From contig OX387194.1 in NCBI GenBank assembly GCA_947561395.2, positions 29,088,036 to 29,152,035 of the forward strand: DNA of 64,000 nucleotides, given 5' to 3'. The position numbers were made by a program, and so were the translations under genes. Below, piece after piece: positions 10,905 to 21,185 of the stretch (position 1 is its first letter; every line of letters begins with the position of its first letter). Origin of the DNA: Buxus sempervirens (taxonomy: Eukaryota; Streptophyta; Magnoliopsida; Buxales; Buxaceae). The notes beneath the pieces were generated by a model that had not been told where the DNA came from, did not search any database, and worked only from the letters and a program-made list of their open reading frames with translations.

Positions 10905-11150
10905 TCACTTTCGCTTTCCGAAGTATCGACCTCGTTGCGCCAAGCTACACACATTCGGGTTCAACTTCCTATAGGTTAAGGGTAGGCCGTGTAAAAATAA
11001 AAGGTGCACAGTGCATTGTAAAAATAGGTTACATTCACAACGTCCCAAACCCTTGCCACTCTTTTCGCAGCCATGCATAAACAAACCAAGGCATAATAGG
11101 AAAGCATATTTAAAATAAACAAGTAAATAAAGCAATCCTATAGCACCCAA
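10905..11150 (-). CDS. mini-ORF in T1 leader, conserved C-terminus
   Basis: An 81-codon ORF in the sense of gag-pol, upstream of gag. Its last residues (TYRKLN, NVCSLA, RGRYFGKRK) match an ORF in the same place of the T2 leader (31756-31998), and both keep an HGCEK stretch. No known domain. The conservation may reflect an RNA element rather than a peptide: some differences are synonymous (CGA/CGT in RGRY) and others are not. Translation is unproven. Confidence 0.3.
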   Translation of the reverse strand: MGAIGLLYLLVYFKYAFLLCLGLFMHGCEKSGKGLGRCECNLFLQCTVHLLFLHGLPLTYRKLNPNVCSLAQRGRYFGKRK

Positions 11151-11480
11151 AACATGCTCATAAAAAAAATCATCTAATCATGCAAACATATGATCATGTT
11201 ATACACCCAAAATCATCATGGAGATCATGCTGAAATTTAAAACATGCTATCATAAAAATATAGCAAAAAATAAGCATAGTTCAGCAAAACGGACCTCCCC
11301 TACGCATGTTTGTAGAAACAATCCTATAAATCAAAATTAAGCATGTTTCTACCCCCATGAATTCTTAAGCAATAATTCCGATTTAAAACATATTCAACAT
11401 GCTTAAAAACACAAAATAGCAAGCAAATCCAAAAATATCAAAAACATGAACTAAAACACCAAAAGGCTCAAATCCACAAG

Positions 11481-11498
11481 TCCCCAGCAGAGTCGCCA
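11481..11498 (-). other. primer-binding site of T1 (tRNA-Arg type)
   Basis: On the minus strand, two bases after the LTR end, TGGCGACTCTGCTGGGGA begins. Its complement ends in CCA and matches the 3' end expected for a plant tRNA-Arg with a GACTCTG acceptor strand. The same 18 bases occur in T2. Assignment to Arg rests on the acceptor-stem logic and on recollection that Ogre/Tat elements use tRNA-Arg. Confidence 0.8.
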
Positions 11499-12756
11499 GT
11501 TGTGAGACATGGGAAAAAATCGATTTACATGATTTCCTCAATCATCACACGGGATTAAATTAAACAAAGAGTCGCCACCATTCAATCTAGGTGTGAATGG
11601 ACACCAAAATATTAAATAAGCACAAAAGGCAATTTTTAGGGCAAAATATCCCTCCTAAAAAAAACAACCAGAGATGGGTAAGGGGATTAGGTTATGAACA
11701 GGGGAAGGTGTTAGGCACCCCTATTCATCCACATAAAGTGGTTGCCAGGCATTGTTCATGTTTAAAATAAAGGAAAAAGCTTGCTATAAAAATCACACAA
11801 AATCACAAAAAGGCAAAAATATATGGTTTTTTCATATGAATAGTCTGATTGATCCAGAACTATCAAACATGATCATACCATTCCTAGGGTTTCATGATCA
11901 AAATAAAATTGAGATAAAATCAAATAAAATCAATTTAAAGTGAAAAATCCAAAAATCTGGCTTCAAGCTAAATTCTAGAAATCTAGAAAAATATGATTTT
12001 TATAAAATATTTCAAAATTGAACTTGAACAGTCCAGGACATAGATAAAGCCCAAATTTCACATTAAATCTAAAAATCAAAACCAAAAATACCCACGTTTA
12101 TGAAAAACACCAAAAGGGGAGAACTGAGACCGTAGGGTCTTGTCTCAAAAGTGAAAAACAATTTAAAAATCATCTCATGAAACCCTAGAATTTATTTTCA
12201 GGCTTCTGGATTCAGATCTATCATATTGATCATGATAAATCCAAGATCCTAGTCTAAAACCACAAAAATCACGAAAACAGTGCTGTAGGTGCAAAAGTGG
12301 CAAAAATCCAAATTTTATCAAAAAGTGGGGATCTCATGCTATAAACATCATAGATTCATGTTATTCATTCAAATATATCATAAAAAGCATTAAAACATGA
12401 TCAGGATATTTAAAACAGCCATATCTCACAGATTAGAGCACATGGGGGTCTACCCTACGGATCCACATGTTCCCCTTTTCCCCTAGTTCTCTCTTCACGT
12501 TTTACGGCTAGAGAGACTCTTGAGGTACTTAGAGATAGGTTTGGTTACACAAACACAATCACAGGCCTTATTCTATGAAAAAAAGAAAAAAAACAGATAT
12601 GGGGTTCTATTCTAGGGATCCACCTGTTCCCCTTTCCCCTAGTTCTCTGCCTGGATTGAGCAGGCAGAGCAGCAGGGATTCCTTTCTCTTCTCTTGGAGC
12701 TTCTTAGAATTCCTTGACTTCAAAATTTCGTGGCCCTTAGCTAGAGGAGAGAGCCT

Positions 12757-12765
12757 CTATTTATA
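12757..12765 (-). promoter_or_regulatory. TATA box of T1 LTR promoter
   Basis: TATAAATAG on the minus strand, followed by AGGCTCTCTCCTC. This is a typical plant TATA context. It places U3 at about 12766-13173, with transcription starting roughly 12730-12735 toward gag. The T2 LTR has the same TATAAATAGAGG element. Confidence 0.75.
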
Positions 12766-12966
12766 GACACACCCAGGGGCAAGGCTGGTCCAGAAGGATA
12801 TATCCTGATTCTCAGGATAGAGTGAAATATAGAGATGATGCCCATCCATAGCCATCCAAGGTGACTTCAGCGAATAAAAGACATAATCCGCTCGTTTAAA
12901 GATATATTGGACTTCAAATAAAGCTCGGAAATCGAGAGGATGACAAAACTTGCACGTGTCTTTAAT

Positions 12967-13070
12967 GCCCGTAAATACACTACGGTCCAACGGGGACCGT
13001 ATAGATACTGCGGGCGCGCCTGCCCGTAGATATTTTGTGGGCAAGATCGGCCCGTGAAGAAAATACGGGC
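12967..13070. repeat. palindrome array in T1 U3 (four units)
   Basis: Four 21-bp interrupted palindromes start at 12967, 12995, 13022 and 13050 (steps 28, 27, 28). The arms are GCCCGTA or GACCGTA facing TACGGTC, CGGGC or TACGGGC. They lie about 200-310 bp upstream of the LTR TATA box on the transcribed strand, a typical enhancer position. Confidence 0.8.
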
Positions 13071-13173
13071 AAAGCCTGTTCATTCTATTTTTAGGCTTTT
13101 TTGTCCTGTTTTAAGCTCTAATTACATGTTTTTATTATTTTCTCATTTGGTAGTGCAATTTGGGGTGTCTACA

Positions 13174-13917
13174 AGAGGTTGCTGGAATGTAAAGAGGAAA
13201 CCAGAAATCTAAAGAGAGCTTTACCTTAGGTAGCTTGAGCTTTGAGTAGACAATCCAACAGAGTTTCTCCTCTTCTTGCAGAGCTTCTATGCTTCAAATT
13301 GTCAGCCATTTGCAAGAGGAGGACCCCTCTATTTATAGGCCAAGTCAAGGGTAGAAGAGTCCCAAGGGTAGGCCAAAAAGGCCTTCTAGATTATTCCAAT
13401 TCTCCTCCAAGGCTTGAATTGGAGTAATTCAGCAAGTTTCGGAGGGTGAAATAGGGAGTTCAAGTCCCTAAGAGAGAGGTAATATGCGTAAATAAGGCTC
13501 AGAGATCGAGCCATTTCGCAAATCCCCGAAACAGCCAAAACCGTATACTCAGTGCGGTTTCTACACAACCGCCACTCAAAGTGCGGTTCATGTACAAATT
13601 TAACCAAACCGCATATACAGGGCGGTTCAATTCAGTTATGCTTTAATTGATTGCTGTCCACGAGGCTTAGCGGCCGAAGCTTCGCGAAGCCACGTGGCCG
13701 CCAGCGCAACAAGCATTGACCTGAACCGTGCTGTGTGTGCGGTTGCAACCGCACATACAGAGCGGTTGAGACCAAGATTATAAAAACCGCATACTCAGTA
13801 CGGTTGGCACCAATTTTGATTGTTTTTGAATGCTTGACATATGTTAATGCCCAAGTATGACATTTAAAGCCCATTTGAAGGCTCTCTCTTATGGAAGTGC
13901 AATTTGGGGTGTCTACA
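13174..13917 (-). repeat. T2 3' LTR, U3 side only, cut by T1
   Basis: Aligns without gaps with 34104-34847 of the T2 5' LTR: 744 bp with 9 mismatches by eye. It starts abruptly at the T1 boundary and ends GTGTCTACA at 13917, next to the polypurine tract. It retains the U3 palindromes and the TATAAATAG box (minus strand, 13329-13337). Confidence 0.95.
13539..13805. repeat. U3 palindromes in T2 3' LTR (six units)
   Basis: Copies at 13539, 13567, 13607, 13724, 13747 and 13785, with AACCG and CGGTT arms around an 11-nt (once 12-nt) core. Same units as 34469-34735 in the 5' LTR. Two of the nine LTR differences change an arm or its neighbour (for example GTGCGG versus GTACGG). Confidence 0.8.
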
Positions 13918-13931
13918 ACTGCCCCCTCTTC
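13918..13931 (-). other. polypurine tract of T2
   Basis: On the minus strand GAAGAGGGGGCAGT directly precedes the LTR start TGTAGACACC. This is the expected place and composition for the plus-strand primer of reverse transcription, and it fixes the inner edge of the 3' LTR. Confidence 0.85.
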
Positions 13932-15746
13932 GCTGGAATTGGAATCAATTAGCAGCGGAGAACAAAAAGATCCGCAAATTGCGCTTCCCAAGATCATGTT
14001 CATTCGATCATGAGTTGCAAGAATTCCGACTTGATTTTTGAAAAAGAATTTGTTTAGAGGATCTGATGAAAAGTCCCTAACCTTAAGGGTCAAATCCTCT
14101 CCTCGCGTCTCACAGAGCACTCGTGGCTATGAAGTGAGATTTGAGCAAATTTTAAAAGCAAAAGTTGATAGGGTGGTGTTTCTTGCAATTCACAATTGCC
14201 CTAGACATAGATCTTTTGAGAGAGATTGAAAAAAATTTTGAAAATTCATTTTGGGTGCCAACCGTACTGAACGTGCGGTTTTTAGCATTTTTAATTTCAA
14301 CCGTGTTGTATGTGCGGTTTAATACCAACCGTTCTGTATATGCAGTTTTCTAGGTTTCATATAACCGAGACCGCGACCGCGGTTCCTCACTCTGTCTTCG
14401 CAAAACCCTCGAACTCCCGAACTCGTCTTTTTCCTCTGGTGACCGTGTGTTCTCTCCGGTCTTCTTCGATCCTCCTCTTCTCCGGCGACGTCAAATCCTG
14501 TCCGGCGACATCATTTCTTCCCGGTGAACTCTACTTTCTTCGGCGACGTCCATTTTGACAAGGGATCGATAACTTCCTGTGGTTGGTGATTCCGTCAAGC
14601 TCTTATCGACTTAGCACCCGCTTCCTCATTGATTGAGGATTTTCGGAGTCGCCCAATCGTCCAGCCAGTTTCTTCTGGAGTTCTGGTGAGGTTAAGACTC
14701 CATTTCCTTTGCAGGCTTATTTTTCGGCTGATACAGGTAGGTAGCCGAATCCTTGTCCGAATAACTTGTTTAAAAGTTTTGTGCTCTGATTCCATGATTG
14801 AATGCCTTTATGCATGAAATTTGCCATCGATTTAATGCCTTAGTCACCTTGTGGTCAATGGGATAAGAAAATCCCCAATCTTGTATGTGCCCACTGCCGG
14901 TGTCGATTTGCACTTGGCCATGGCTTGCATTGCTCCAATTTTTACCCAAGTTCTTCTTTGGAATCAATCATGACTTTTGTTTATCCAATTTCGAACCTTT
15001 ACATGCTCGCTCCACATTGGCATGAGGATTTCTTTTCTGCGGTAGTATAATACTTGGCATGCTCACTCTGTAATGCATGTTTTCGCCCATTTGGTGTGAT
15101 CCTTAGGTGGTCTGATTTCAACCAACATACTGTTTGTCCTTTTAAATGCCTTGGTTGTTTTCTTTATTGATTTTTGCTCTCTAGAATGACATGGCACGCT
15201 GTAAATCTGATCCTTTCTTGTGACCTGCTGATTTGCTAGACTTGCTTGGGTTTGACTTGAGAGTTTTAGCTAGGCTTGAACAATTTGCCTGGCTTTGCCG
15301 GGTGTTTTCCTTGTTAACTTGAACCTGCCTTGGATACCCTGAAAATAGGATCAGATGGTTAGGCCTCTTAACATGTCAAACCGGGATACAGATTTCCCAG
15401 AAAAGCTAACCCTTAGTGCACCCTTTTCTTTTTCATTTTATCGTATAAGATAATTATACAGGACCCTTCACATTCTTGCATATAAGTCTTATATACGACT
15501 AAAAGAATAATAATAAAATGACAATAAGACTTCTAAAAGAACAAAATTTTGAAGAGTAGAATAGCCAGATCATGGTTTGGTTGAGAATTTTTTTGCATTG
15601 TCTTCTGCGATCTCCATTTTTCTGCAAACCAAACGAATTAGATTAATTTAGAGAAAAGAAAAATTAAAGAAGACATGTAAGAAAATATCATGGTTTTATT
15701 TAAATGAAGAAGCATAATGAATTTCTCCCTGCAATTGGTCCTGTAG
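13932..15746 (+). promoter_or_regulatory. putative promoter and 5' leader of the antisense PMD gene
   Basis: No coding sequence recognised. Palindrome units lie at 14260-14384, followed by a C/T-rich, CpG-bearing stretch (14385-14560) that looks like a 5' UTR. A candidate 5' splice site, ATACAG|GTAGGT at 14736/14737, and a 3' splice site, CCTGTAG directly before the ATG at 15747, would remove about 1 kb of AT-rich leader. Direct evidence would be a transcript; none can be seen here. Confidence 0.4.
14260..14384. repeat. palindrome cluster upstream of PMD gene
   Basis: Units at 14260, 14299, 14327 (28 bp after the previous) and a 22-bp GC-rich variant at 14363-14384. The first three are in the inverted orientation of the family (AACCGT...TGCGGTT). 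They lie just inside the 3' LTR and upstream of the antisense gene. Confidence 0.75.
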
Positions 15747-18529
15747 ATGGCTCGCACACGTCGCGCTTCCCGGGGTCCCGCAGATGAGCCTTCGTCTTCA
15801 AGGGTTCGGAGGGACCCGGCCGATGTGGCCTCTTCTTCTAGGGCCGAGCCGGACCCTGAGCCTTCTTCTCCCAGTGGTCTGGAGCTTTCAGATTCAGACT
15901 CTGGAGCGTCTGGGGATTCGCTGGAGTCGATCCCAGAGGTATTCCCTTTCCCCTCCCTTTTTTTTTAAAATCCGGACTTCCTTTCATCACCTTCAACTTA
16001 AACCCTTTTTTATTTGCCTTTCTAGCCTGCTGGTGAGGTCCGAGAGCGTAGGGGAGCCCGTCGTAGAGGTAGGGCAGGGGCCCGGGCGACTCGTGTCGCC
16101 ATTCCCGCAGAGATAGCAGATCAGATCCGGGACACCTCTCTTCTTCATAGTTTGACGACGCATCCTTCGGCAGGCGTCAGGGTAGACATCCCTCTTAGAT
16201 ATCCTTCTTCCCATTTCCGAGGGAGCTGGGCCCTTTTCGCTGATGTAGTAGGGGCCTGCTCGACTTCTCTGCACCGAGAGATGGGCTGTTTTGGATTTGG
16301 CCCTTTCATCACCATCACCGGCGTTCGTCAGGATCGGCCTTTGATCTTGGCTTTGTTGGAGCGCTTTTTCCCGGAGACCCTGAGCTTCCATCTGCCTGAT
16401 GTGGAGATAGGCATTCGACCCTCCGACTTCACTCTTATTACTGGGATCAGGATGACTGAAGATGTCATCACTGAGATGGATCGGCCGGCGGACTTGGAGA
16501 TCGCCGAGCTTTTGGGGTATGACGAGATGCCAGTGGAGGCGTGGGACCGGAGCATGATCACTCGTATTTCCCGGACATGGTTGAGGGAGGCATTTTTGGA
16601 GAGGGGATTCAGCACCCTAGCAGCGGAGCATCCCAGTTTCCCGATAGCTTTCCGGTTTCTTTTTCTTCTGATGATGGGATCCTGCTTCTGCTTGGAGGAT
16701 ACTACTTCAGTTAGCCCTCATTTCTTGAGTCTTCTCCGTGATCTGCACCGAGCGAGGGACTATGCTTGGGGCCAGCTGGTTTATGGCACCCTTCTAGCGG
16801 GGCTCCGGCGGGTAGTTTCTGGCCTATCCTCTCCCAGGGGGGTCGGAGTGGGTTGCAGATTTTTCTGGCCCTTTCTGCAGGTATAACTTCTTTTCTTCTT
16901 CCTTTCCTTTCTTTTCTTTCTTTTTTTTTCTTCTTTTTTTTTCTCTCTTCTTTTCTTTGCTTAACCTCTTTTTTCTTTTCTTTTTCTTTTTTTTCTTTTT
17001 TTTTTCTTTTTCAGTTCTTTGCTCGGGTCTATGTGGCCCACTTTCGCCCTACCTCCACCTTGTCTGAGGGGACATTTCCCTTGGCCCGTTGGTGGAATCA
17101 GATTAGGCGTGACTCAGAGAAGAGTCGCCCTAGGTCGGCCAGGGCTCACCTGGACAGGACCTTCAGGAGAGAGGTAAGCACTTTCTCCATCTCTCTTTTC
17201 CTCATTTCCTTTTCTCCTTTTTATCAGATTTTGATATTCTTCTTTGTTTACCCTCAGCTATCTGTTCCCCGTCTTGACGGCCTGCATGACGAGTTGGCTT
17301 TTCAGCCTTTTGTGGACGACGCTTTCGCCCTGGATCAGCGGCGCCAAAGGTACCCATTCTTTATTGGGCAGTTGGGCAGTATATGGTACCTCGGGGAGCG
17401 CTTCTTCTTCCAGCATACTGGCGAGCCCCGGATCCCAGCGGCTCCTCCAGCTACAGCCCCTTTCACCCCTCCTGGTCCATTCGACCCTGCCCACTTCGGC
17501 GAGTGGGAGGCAGGAGATGGCCTTCTAGTCGATGGTGACTATGATGCCTGGTTCGGGCAGGTCTCAGTGGGTTGTCTGATGCAGCCCATGCCCGTTCGAG
17601 GTGGAGTTACGGAGATAGGAGGGGTGGTGATCCACCTTTATGATACCACGGTATGAATCTCCTTTCCTTGTGCGGTCTTTTAGTCCTCCTTTCTTATTTA
17701 CTGATATCTTTTCTCTCCTTATCTTATTTCAGGAGGCACAGCTAGAGGAGGTCCGGGCTAGATATGCGGATCTGGAGCGCCAGCTGGCTGAGAGAGATGC
17801 CGCTATTGCTTAGAGCGACGTCATCATCACTGGGTAGGCCACTCTTATTGCCGACTTGCGGGCCCAGTTGGCCAGTGCTCAGGGCCAGGCGGGGCCCTCA
17901 GGAGCTTAGGTCTGTCTTTCCCAATTCCTGTATATTTCTTTATCTTTTCTGCTTCTGATCAATCTGTCTTTGCCTTTCAGGAGGATGTGGTAGCTTCTCC
18001 ATCCAGCTCTCGCACTCTATCATTTTCCTCAGGAGCCACAGAGATCCCAGAGAAAGAGAGTGAGGTGGTGGCCGAGGCTACCTCTGCTGCAGCAGTTCCT
18101 GAGCCAGCTGAGATACCAGAGGCCGTGCCTGTATTTGAGACTGCTCCTGCATCTGGGCCAGAGACTGCTCCTGAGACAGCGGATGGTGACTCAGAGGTTC
18201 CTGCGGTTCCTGAGACGGTCGAGCCTGCGAGAGAGGAGGATGTTCTTGGCGTAGCTGAGCCAGCAGATCCATCTCTTCCTGCCGAGGATCTTCGGGTTCT
18301 GGAGCTGGTCCCTTTGGCGACGGACACTTCAGTCTCCTGCTTCATGGACCTGAGTCGGGAGGATCCAGTTCCAGTTCCAGCCCCTTCTACCGATCCGGTG
18401 CCTTCTGCAGACCCAGAGCCTCTTGCTGGTCCATCCTTGCTTGGCGAGCCTTCTTCTCCCGCTAGCCAGTGCTTCTCAGATCACTTTTTCATCCGGCAGC
18501 GTCGGCGAGGTAGAGGCGATAGGGATTGA
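15747..18529 (+). pseudogene. plant mobile domain (PMD) gene carried antisense in T2
   Basis: Six exons with GT-AG introns, all in phase 0: 15747-15938, 16026-16880, 17015-17173, 17258-17650, 17733-17909 and 17981-18529; about 774 codons. Exon 2 and part of exon 3 match the plant mobile domain (aminotransferase-like PMD): a PETLSFHLPDVEI stretch followed by SDFTLITG, an LLRDLHRARDYAWG stretch, and a WW motif in exon 3. PMD proteins such as MAIN/MAIL1 are nuclear proteins linked to silencing, and PMD genes are known passengers of gypsy and MULE elements. Exon 1 is basic and Ser-rich; exon 6 is Pro/Glu-rich and low in complexity, ending RRRGRGDRD. Exon 5 holds in-frame TAG codons near 17811 and 17838, and its last codon is TAG next to the donor; all look like former CAG. 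So it is probably broken unless exon 5 is skipped, which phase-0 introns would allow. Confidence 0.75.
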
Positions 18530-18999
18530 CCTGTTAGAGATAGGTCTAGATTAGGATTTATTTGACATTGGTATGATGTATCCACTTGTAGTCATATATA
18601 AAAAGAGAAGATTTTTGGTTTTGTTTCTTTTTTGTAGATTTTTTTGTTTATTTTTGTATGTTTATCATGTTACAACTGTTATACAGGTAACAGGTCTTCT
18701 GGGGAACCTGACTTATTAAAAGAAAGAAGCAAAAACCTTTTTTGTGCAAAAACCGTACATACAGGGCGGTTATACAAGAACCGTACTTATCCCGCGGTTT
18801 TTAAATTTTGCGGGAATGCAACCGCATATTGAGTGCGGTTCAGGCACAACCGTTCTGTGTATGCGGTTTTTGCCCTTAGGTTATTTTAAAACCGCGAATT
18901 GCGGGCAGGACGTCATTTTGACGTATTGCTTAGGTCAGAAACCCCCTGTTTCGGCGATTTTCTCTCTCCTAGTTGCCTTTAATCCACTTTTGCCCATTA
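18530..18999. other. spacer between PMD and DUF7745-like genes, with palindromes
   Basis: No coding sequence. After the PMD stop there is an AT-rich 3' region (ATATATAAAAAG near 18595). Palindrome units follow at 18751, 18779, 18820 and 18848 (28-bp steps within each pair), then a pyrimidine-rich stretch leading to the ATG at 19000. The palindromes therefore lie 130-250 bp in front of the next antisense gene, as expected for promoter elements. Confidence 0.6.
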
Positions 19000-20648
19000 A
19001 TGGCTTCTGGTTCAGCTTCTGCGCCTTCTTTATCTTCTGTACCTGAAATATCAGCACCTAGACCAAAAATTAGGTCCAAACCTCCTAATTTGACTAGGTA
19101 TGCCATGGTAGATACATTCTATGAGAGGTGGGTCTCCTCAATGACCCCTCAAGATGAGATGGATTGGGCTTCTGCCAATCTAGGCCACCTTCTCTCAATC
19201 CCAAAGGTTCCTCTAAAATGGGAAATCATAGAGGCACTGATTGGGCATTGGGAGCCTCAATTGAACCTCTTCAGGTTTGGGGAAAAAGAGATGACCCCTA
19301 CAGTCGAGGAGGTTGAAACCATTCTCAACCTTAGCTCCTCCCCGAAAGTAGTCAACCCACCTCTCAAACCGAGCTTCAAAAAGGAAGCCTCCACCTTTTT
19401 AGGAATTAGCAAGAGAGAGTTAGGGGAAGCTGATGCCTTATTGACCCTATCAAAGTCATTTTTGACTGAAAAGCTGTTGAATAGCCCAAACCAGTCGGCC
19501 CGGTTCAATGCTTTGACCTTGATAGTGGTCAATCAACTTTTATTCCCCCGAGGTGATAGCGAGGTTGATTTATCCCTCATTTCAGTCATTTGCCAAGTTA
19601 GGGAGCTTGAAAGGCTCGCCCCTATGATCCTGGCTGAAATATACCAGGCCTTGACCAACTGCTATCACCGGAAGCAGAAAAGTTTTCTTGCCTGCGCCCC
19701 TATACTTCAGGTAAAATCTGAACCTCTTTCTTTGAATTGTAATTTTTATTGCAAAATTGAAATTTTCTAAGGTTGGAAATGCTTCCCTGTTTTGTGCAGC
19801 TCTGGCTACTTGACCACCTGAGTCAGGTTGAAGAGATAACCCGCCGCTTCTTTCCCAGATTAAACATTCCTGTCTTGATGAGCAACAGGGGGTGTCCCAA
19901 TATACATGGCGGCAAACAGGGATGGTTTGCTTTCTTGGGGACTCTTCAGGACGACCAGGTGAGATGGCCCGGTGCTTATCAGACCTCCGTCGAGACAGTG
20001 ATCAGCTTCTCTGACCAGAATTTCGCTGTGCTCATGGGCTTGAGGTCTGCCTTACTTTACTTGCCTTTGAGAGTCATCCGGCAGTTTGGAGAGGAGTCTC
20101 AAGGGATTATGGTACCTCAGGGGTATGAAGAGTTCATTGGTCCTCTCACACCAGCCACCATGGGGTTATGCTTCCGCCTGTTGAAAGAATGGTCGCAGGC
20201 CTGCTTCTTGAGAGGTCCTGTCTTCTCCAAATTGTATGAGAAGGACTATATCTTCTGGATTAGAGAGCAGGTGTAGAGCTGCGCTTCTGTACCGGTGGAT
20301 CCTCCTGCTATCCCGTGTCCTACTTATGAGGACCTCTTGGAGACCGAGCGGGCTTCTCATAGGCGGCTTCAGCTCATATGGGTGGAAGAGGCCCGAACCT
20401 TGAGATTGGAGAAGGAAGATCTGGAGCGGCGACTATCTGAGCAGATACAGGCCCGTCGCTTTGAGGTGAGAGCTGCATGGCATGATGAAACCATGGCCAG
20501 GCTCAGAGATATGAGGACTAGGCAGACCCTCTCAGATGACGTCATCTCATTCCTCAGTGACCCAGATGCAGAGGGGGCTGAAAGGCTTGTGGCGGTTCAG
20601 GCGGCTGGGATCAGAGAGCTTGAGGAAAGGCTAGGGGATAGAGATTAG
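19000..20648 (+). pseudogene. DUF7745-like gene carried antisense in T2
   Basis: Exon 1 19000-19710 (237 codons) and exon 2 19800-20648, joined across an 89-bp phase-0 intron with GTAAAA and TTTGTGCAG borders. The start chosen is ATGGCTTCTGG at 19000; an in-frame ATG at 18973 is also open. Exon 1 carries the DUF7745 hallmark, an FGEKEMTPTVEEVETIL stretch after ALIGHW. Exon 2 carries RGPVF and a C-terminal coiled coil ending LEERLGDRD. DUF7745 proteins are distant relatives of the plant mobile domain and are frequent in plant retroelements; their role is unknown. A TAG at 20274-20276 interrupts codon 396 where T1 has CAG, so this copy is truncated before the coiled coil. Confidence 0.78.
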
Positions 20649-21069
20649 CCCCTTTTATTGTATTTTTTTTCTTTTTTACACCCCTGTACAAAGAGAAACT
20701 CCACTAGTGGAAAGATAGAGAATACAAAATAGGTTTTTATACTATTGGCCTCAGAACTCTCATATGCTTGTAAAAACTGACAGTTTTAATGAAAAGTCAC
20801 TGATTTCTCATCATCAGCCAAAATATAATTTTTCATTTTTATGTGTTTTTGTTGTAAATTGGTCCATAATGCTTTAATCCCATATAGTAGGATGAATTGA
20901 AGTAAGTTGGGCAAAAAGGGTATTTCAGTTAATGAGGAGGAAGCCAATCCGTCCCCCTTGGAACCCTTAGACTCATCCCCAAGTTTCTTTCCCACTTCCA
21001 GGGGGCATGCCCCAGCCTACTGGTTCAGTCCCGTGCAGAAAATCTGCTCAATTCAATTCTGCTGCACAA

Positions 21070-21185
21070 AACCGCGCATTCAGAACGGTTTAGCCAAAAC
21101 CGTCTTCAATATGCGGTTGCATAGCCCTTCTGCCAAAACCGTAGAAAAAGGGCAGTTTAGTTCAATCTGTATCCCAAGTGCGGTT
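21070..21185. repeat. palindrome cluster in T2 convergent spacer
   Basis: Four units at 21070, 21098, 21137 and 21164 (the last 22 bp with one imperfect arm). The first is in forward orientation and the second inverted, a pairing also seen at 18820/18848 and 30753/30781. Confidence 0.75.

Larger units (their letters stand above)
8911..11480 (-). other. T1 untranslated leader between PBS and gag
   Basis: About 2.6 kb. From the PBS toward gag: a block shared with T2 (about 10890-11080) that includes a conserved mini-ORF, a 28-bp-phased palindrome array (10142-10274), low-complexity T/G runs (9955-10045), a tandem-repeat block (9155-9945), and a T/A-rich tract (9004-9110). On the minus strand the end of the leader is pyrimidine-rich and ends CAG at 8911-8913, a good 3' splice site. 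Packaging signals would be expected here, but none can be identified by sequence alone. Confidence 0.8.
1..13173 (-). mobile_element. T1: Tat/Ogre-type Ty3/gypsy retrotransposon, 3' part beyond the window
   Basis: The element reads right to left: 5' LTR (11501-13173), Arg-type PBS, leader with tandem repeats, gag, protease, G-patch, reverse transcriptase, RNase H, a second RNase H, integrase, then an antisense gene cut by the window edge. The 3' LTR must lie left of position 1. A second RNase H domain and an antisense ORF between pol and the 3' LTR are known traits of the Tat lineage (Grande, Retand, Ogre). The LTR ends 5'-TG...CA-3'. The bases just outside (13174-13178, AGAGG) continue the sequence of another element's LTR, so T1 is nested in T2. 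It cannot encode a full polyprotein: it has two nonsense codons and one frameshift. Confidence 0.93.
11501..13173 (-). repeat. T1 5' LTR (1673 bp)
   Basis: Bounded by TG...CA: TGTGAGACATGG on the plus-strand left and GGGGTGTCTACA on the right, so on the minus strand it runs from TGTAGACACC to TCTCACA. It is flanked by the PBS on the internal side. It shares end blocks with the T2 LTR (the AGAGTCGCCACCAT region and the GTGTTAGGCACCCC region), but it is about 740 bp shorter and otherwise diverged, so T1 and T2 are separate subfamilies. It holds a TATA box and a U3 palindrome array. The shadow ORFs inside it have no support as genes. Confidence 0.95.

Noticed and set aside
13632-14120. 162-codon minus-strand ORF across the T2 3' LTR edge
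   Set aside because: It spans LTR, polypurine tract and spacer; the 5' LTR copy has a different, shorter end. A chance ORF.
14770-14967. Small ORFs in the spacer upstream of the PMD gene
   Set aside because: They lie within the proposed 5' UTR intron and have no recognisable features.
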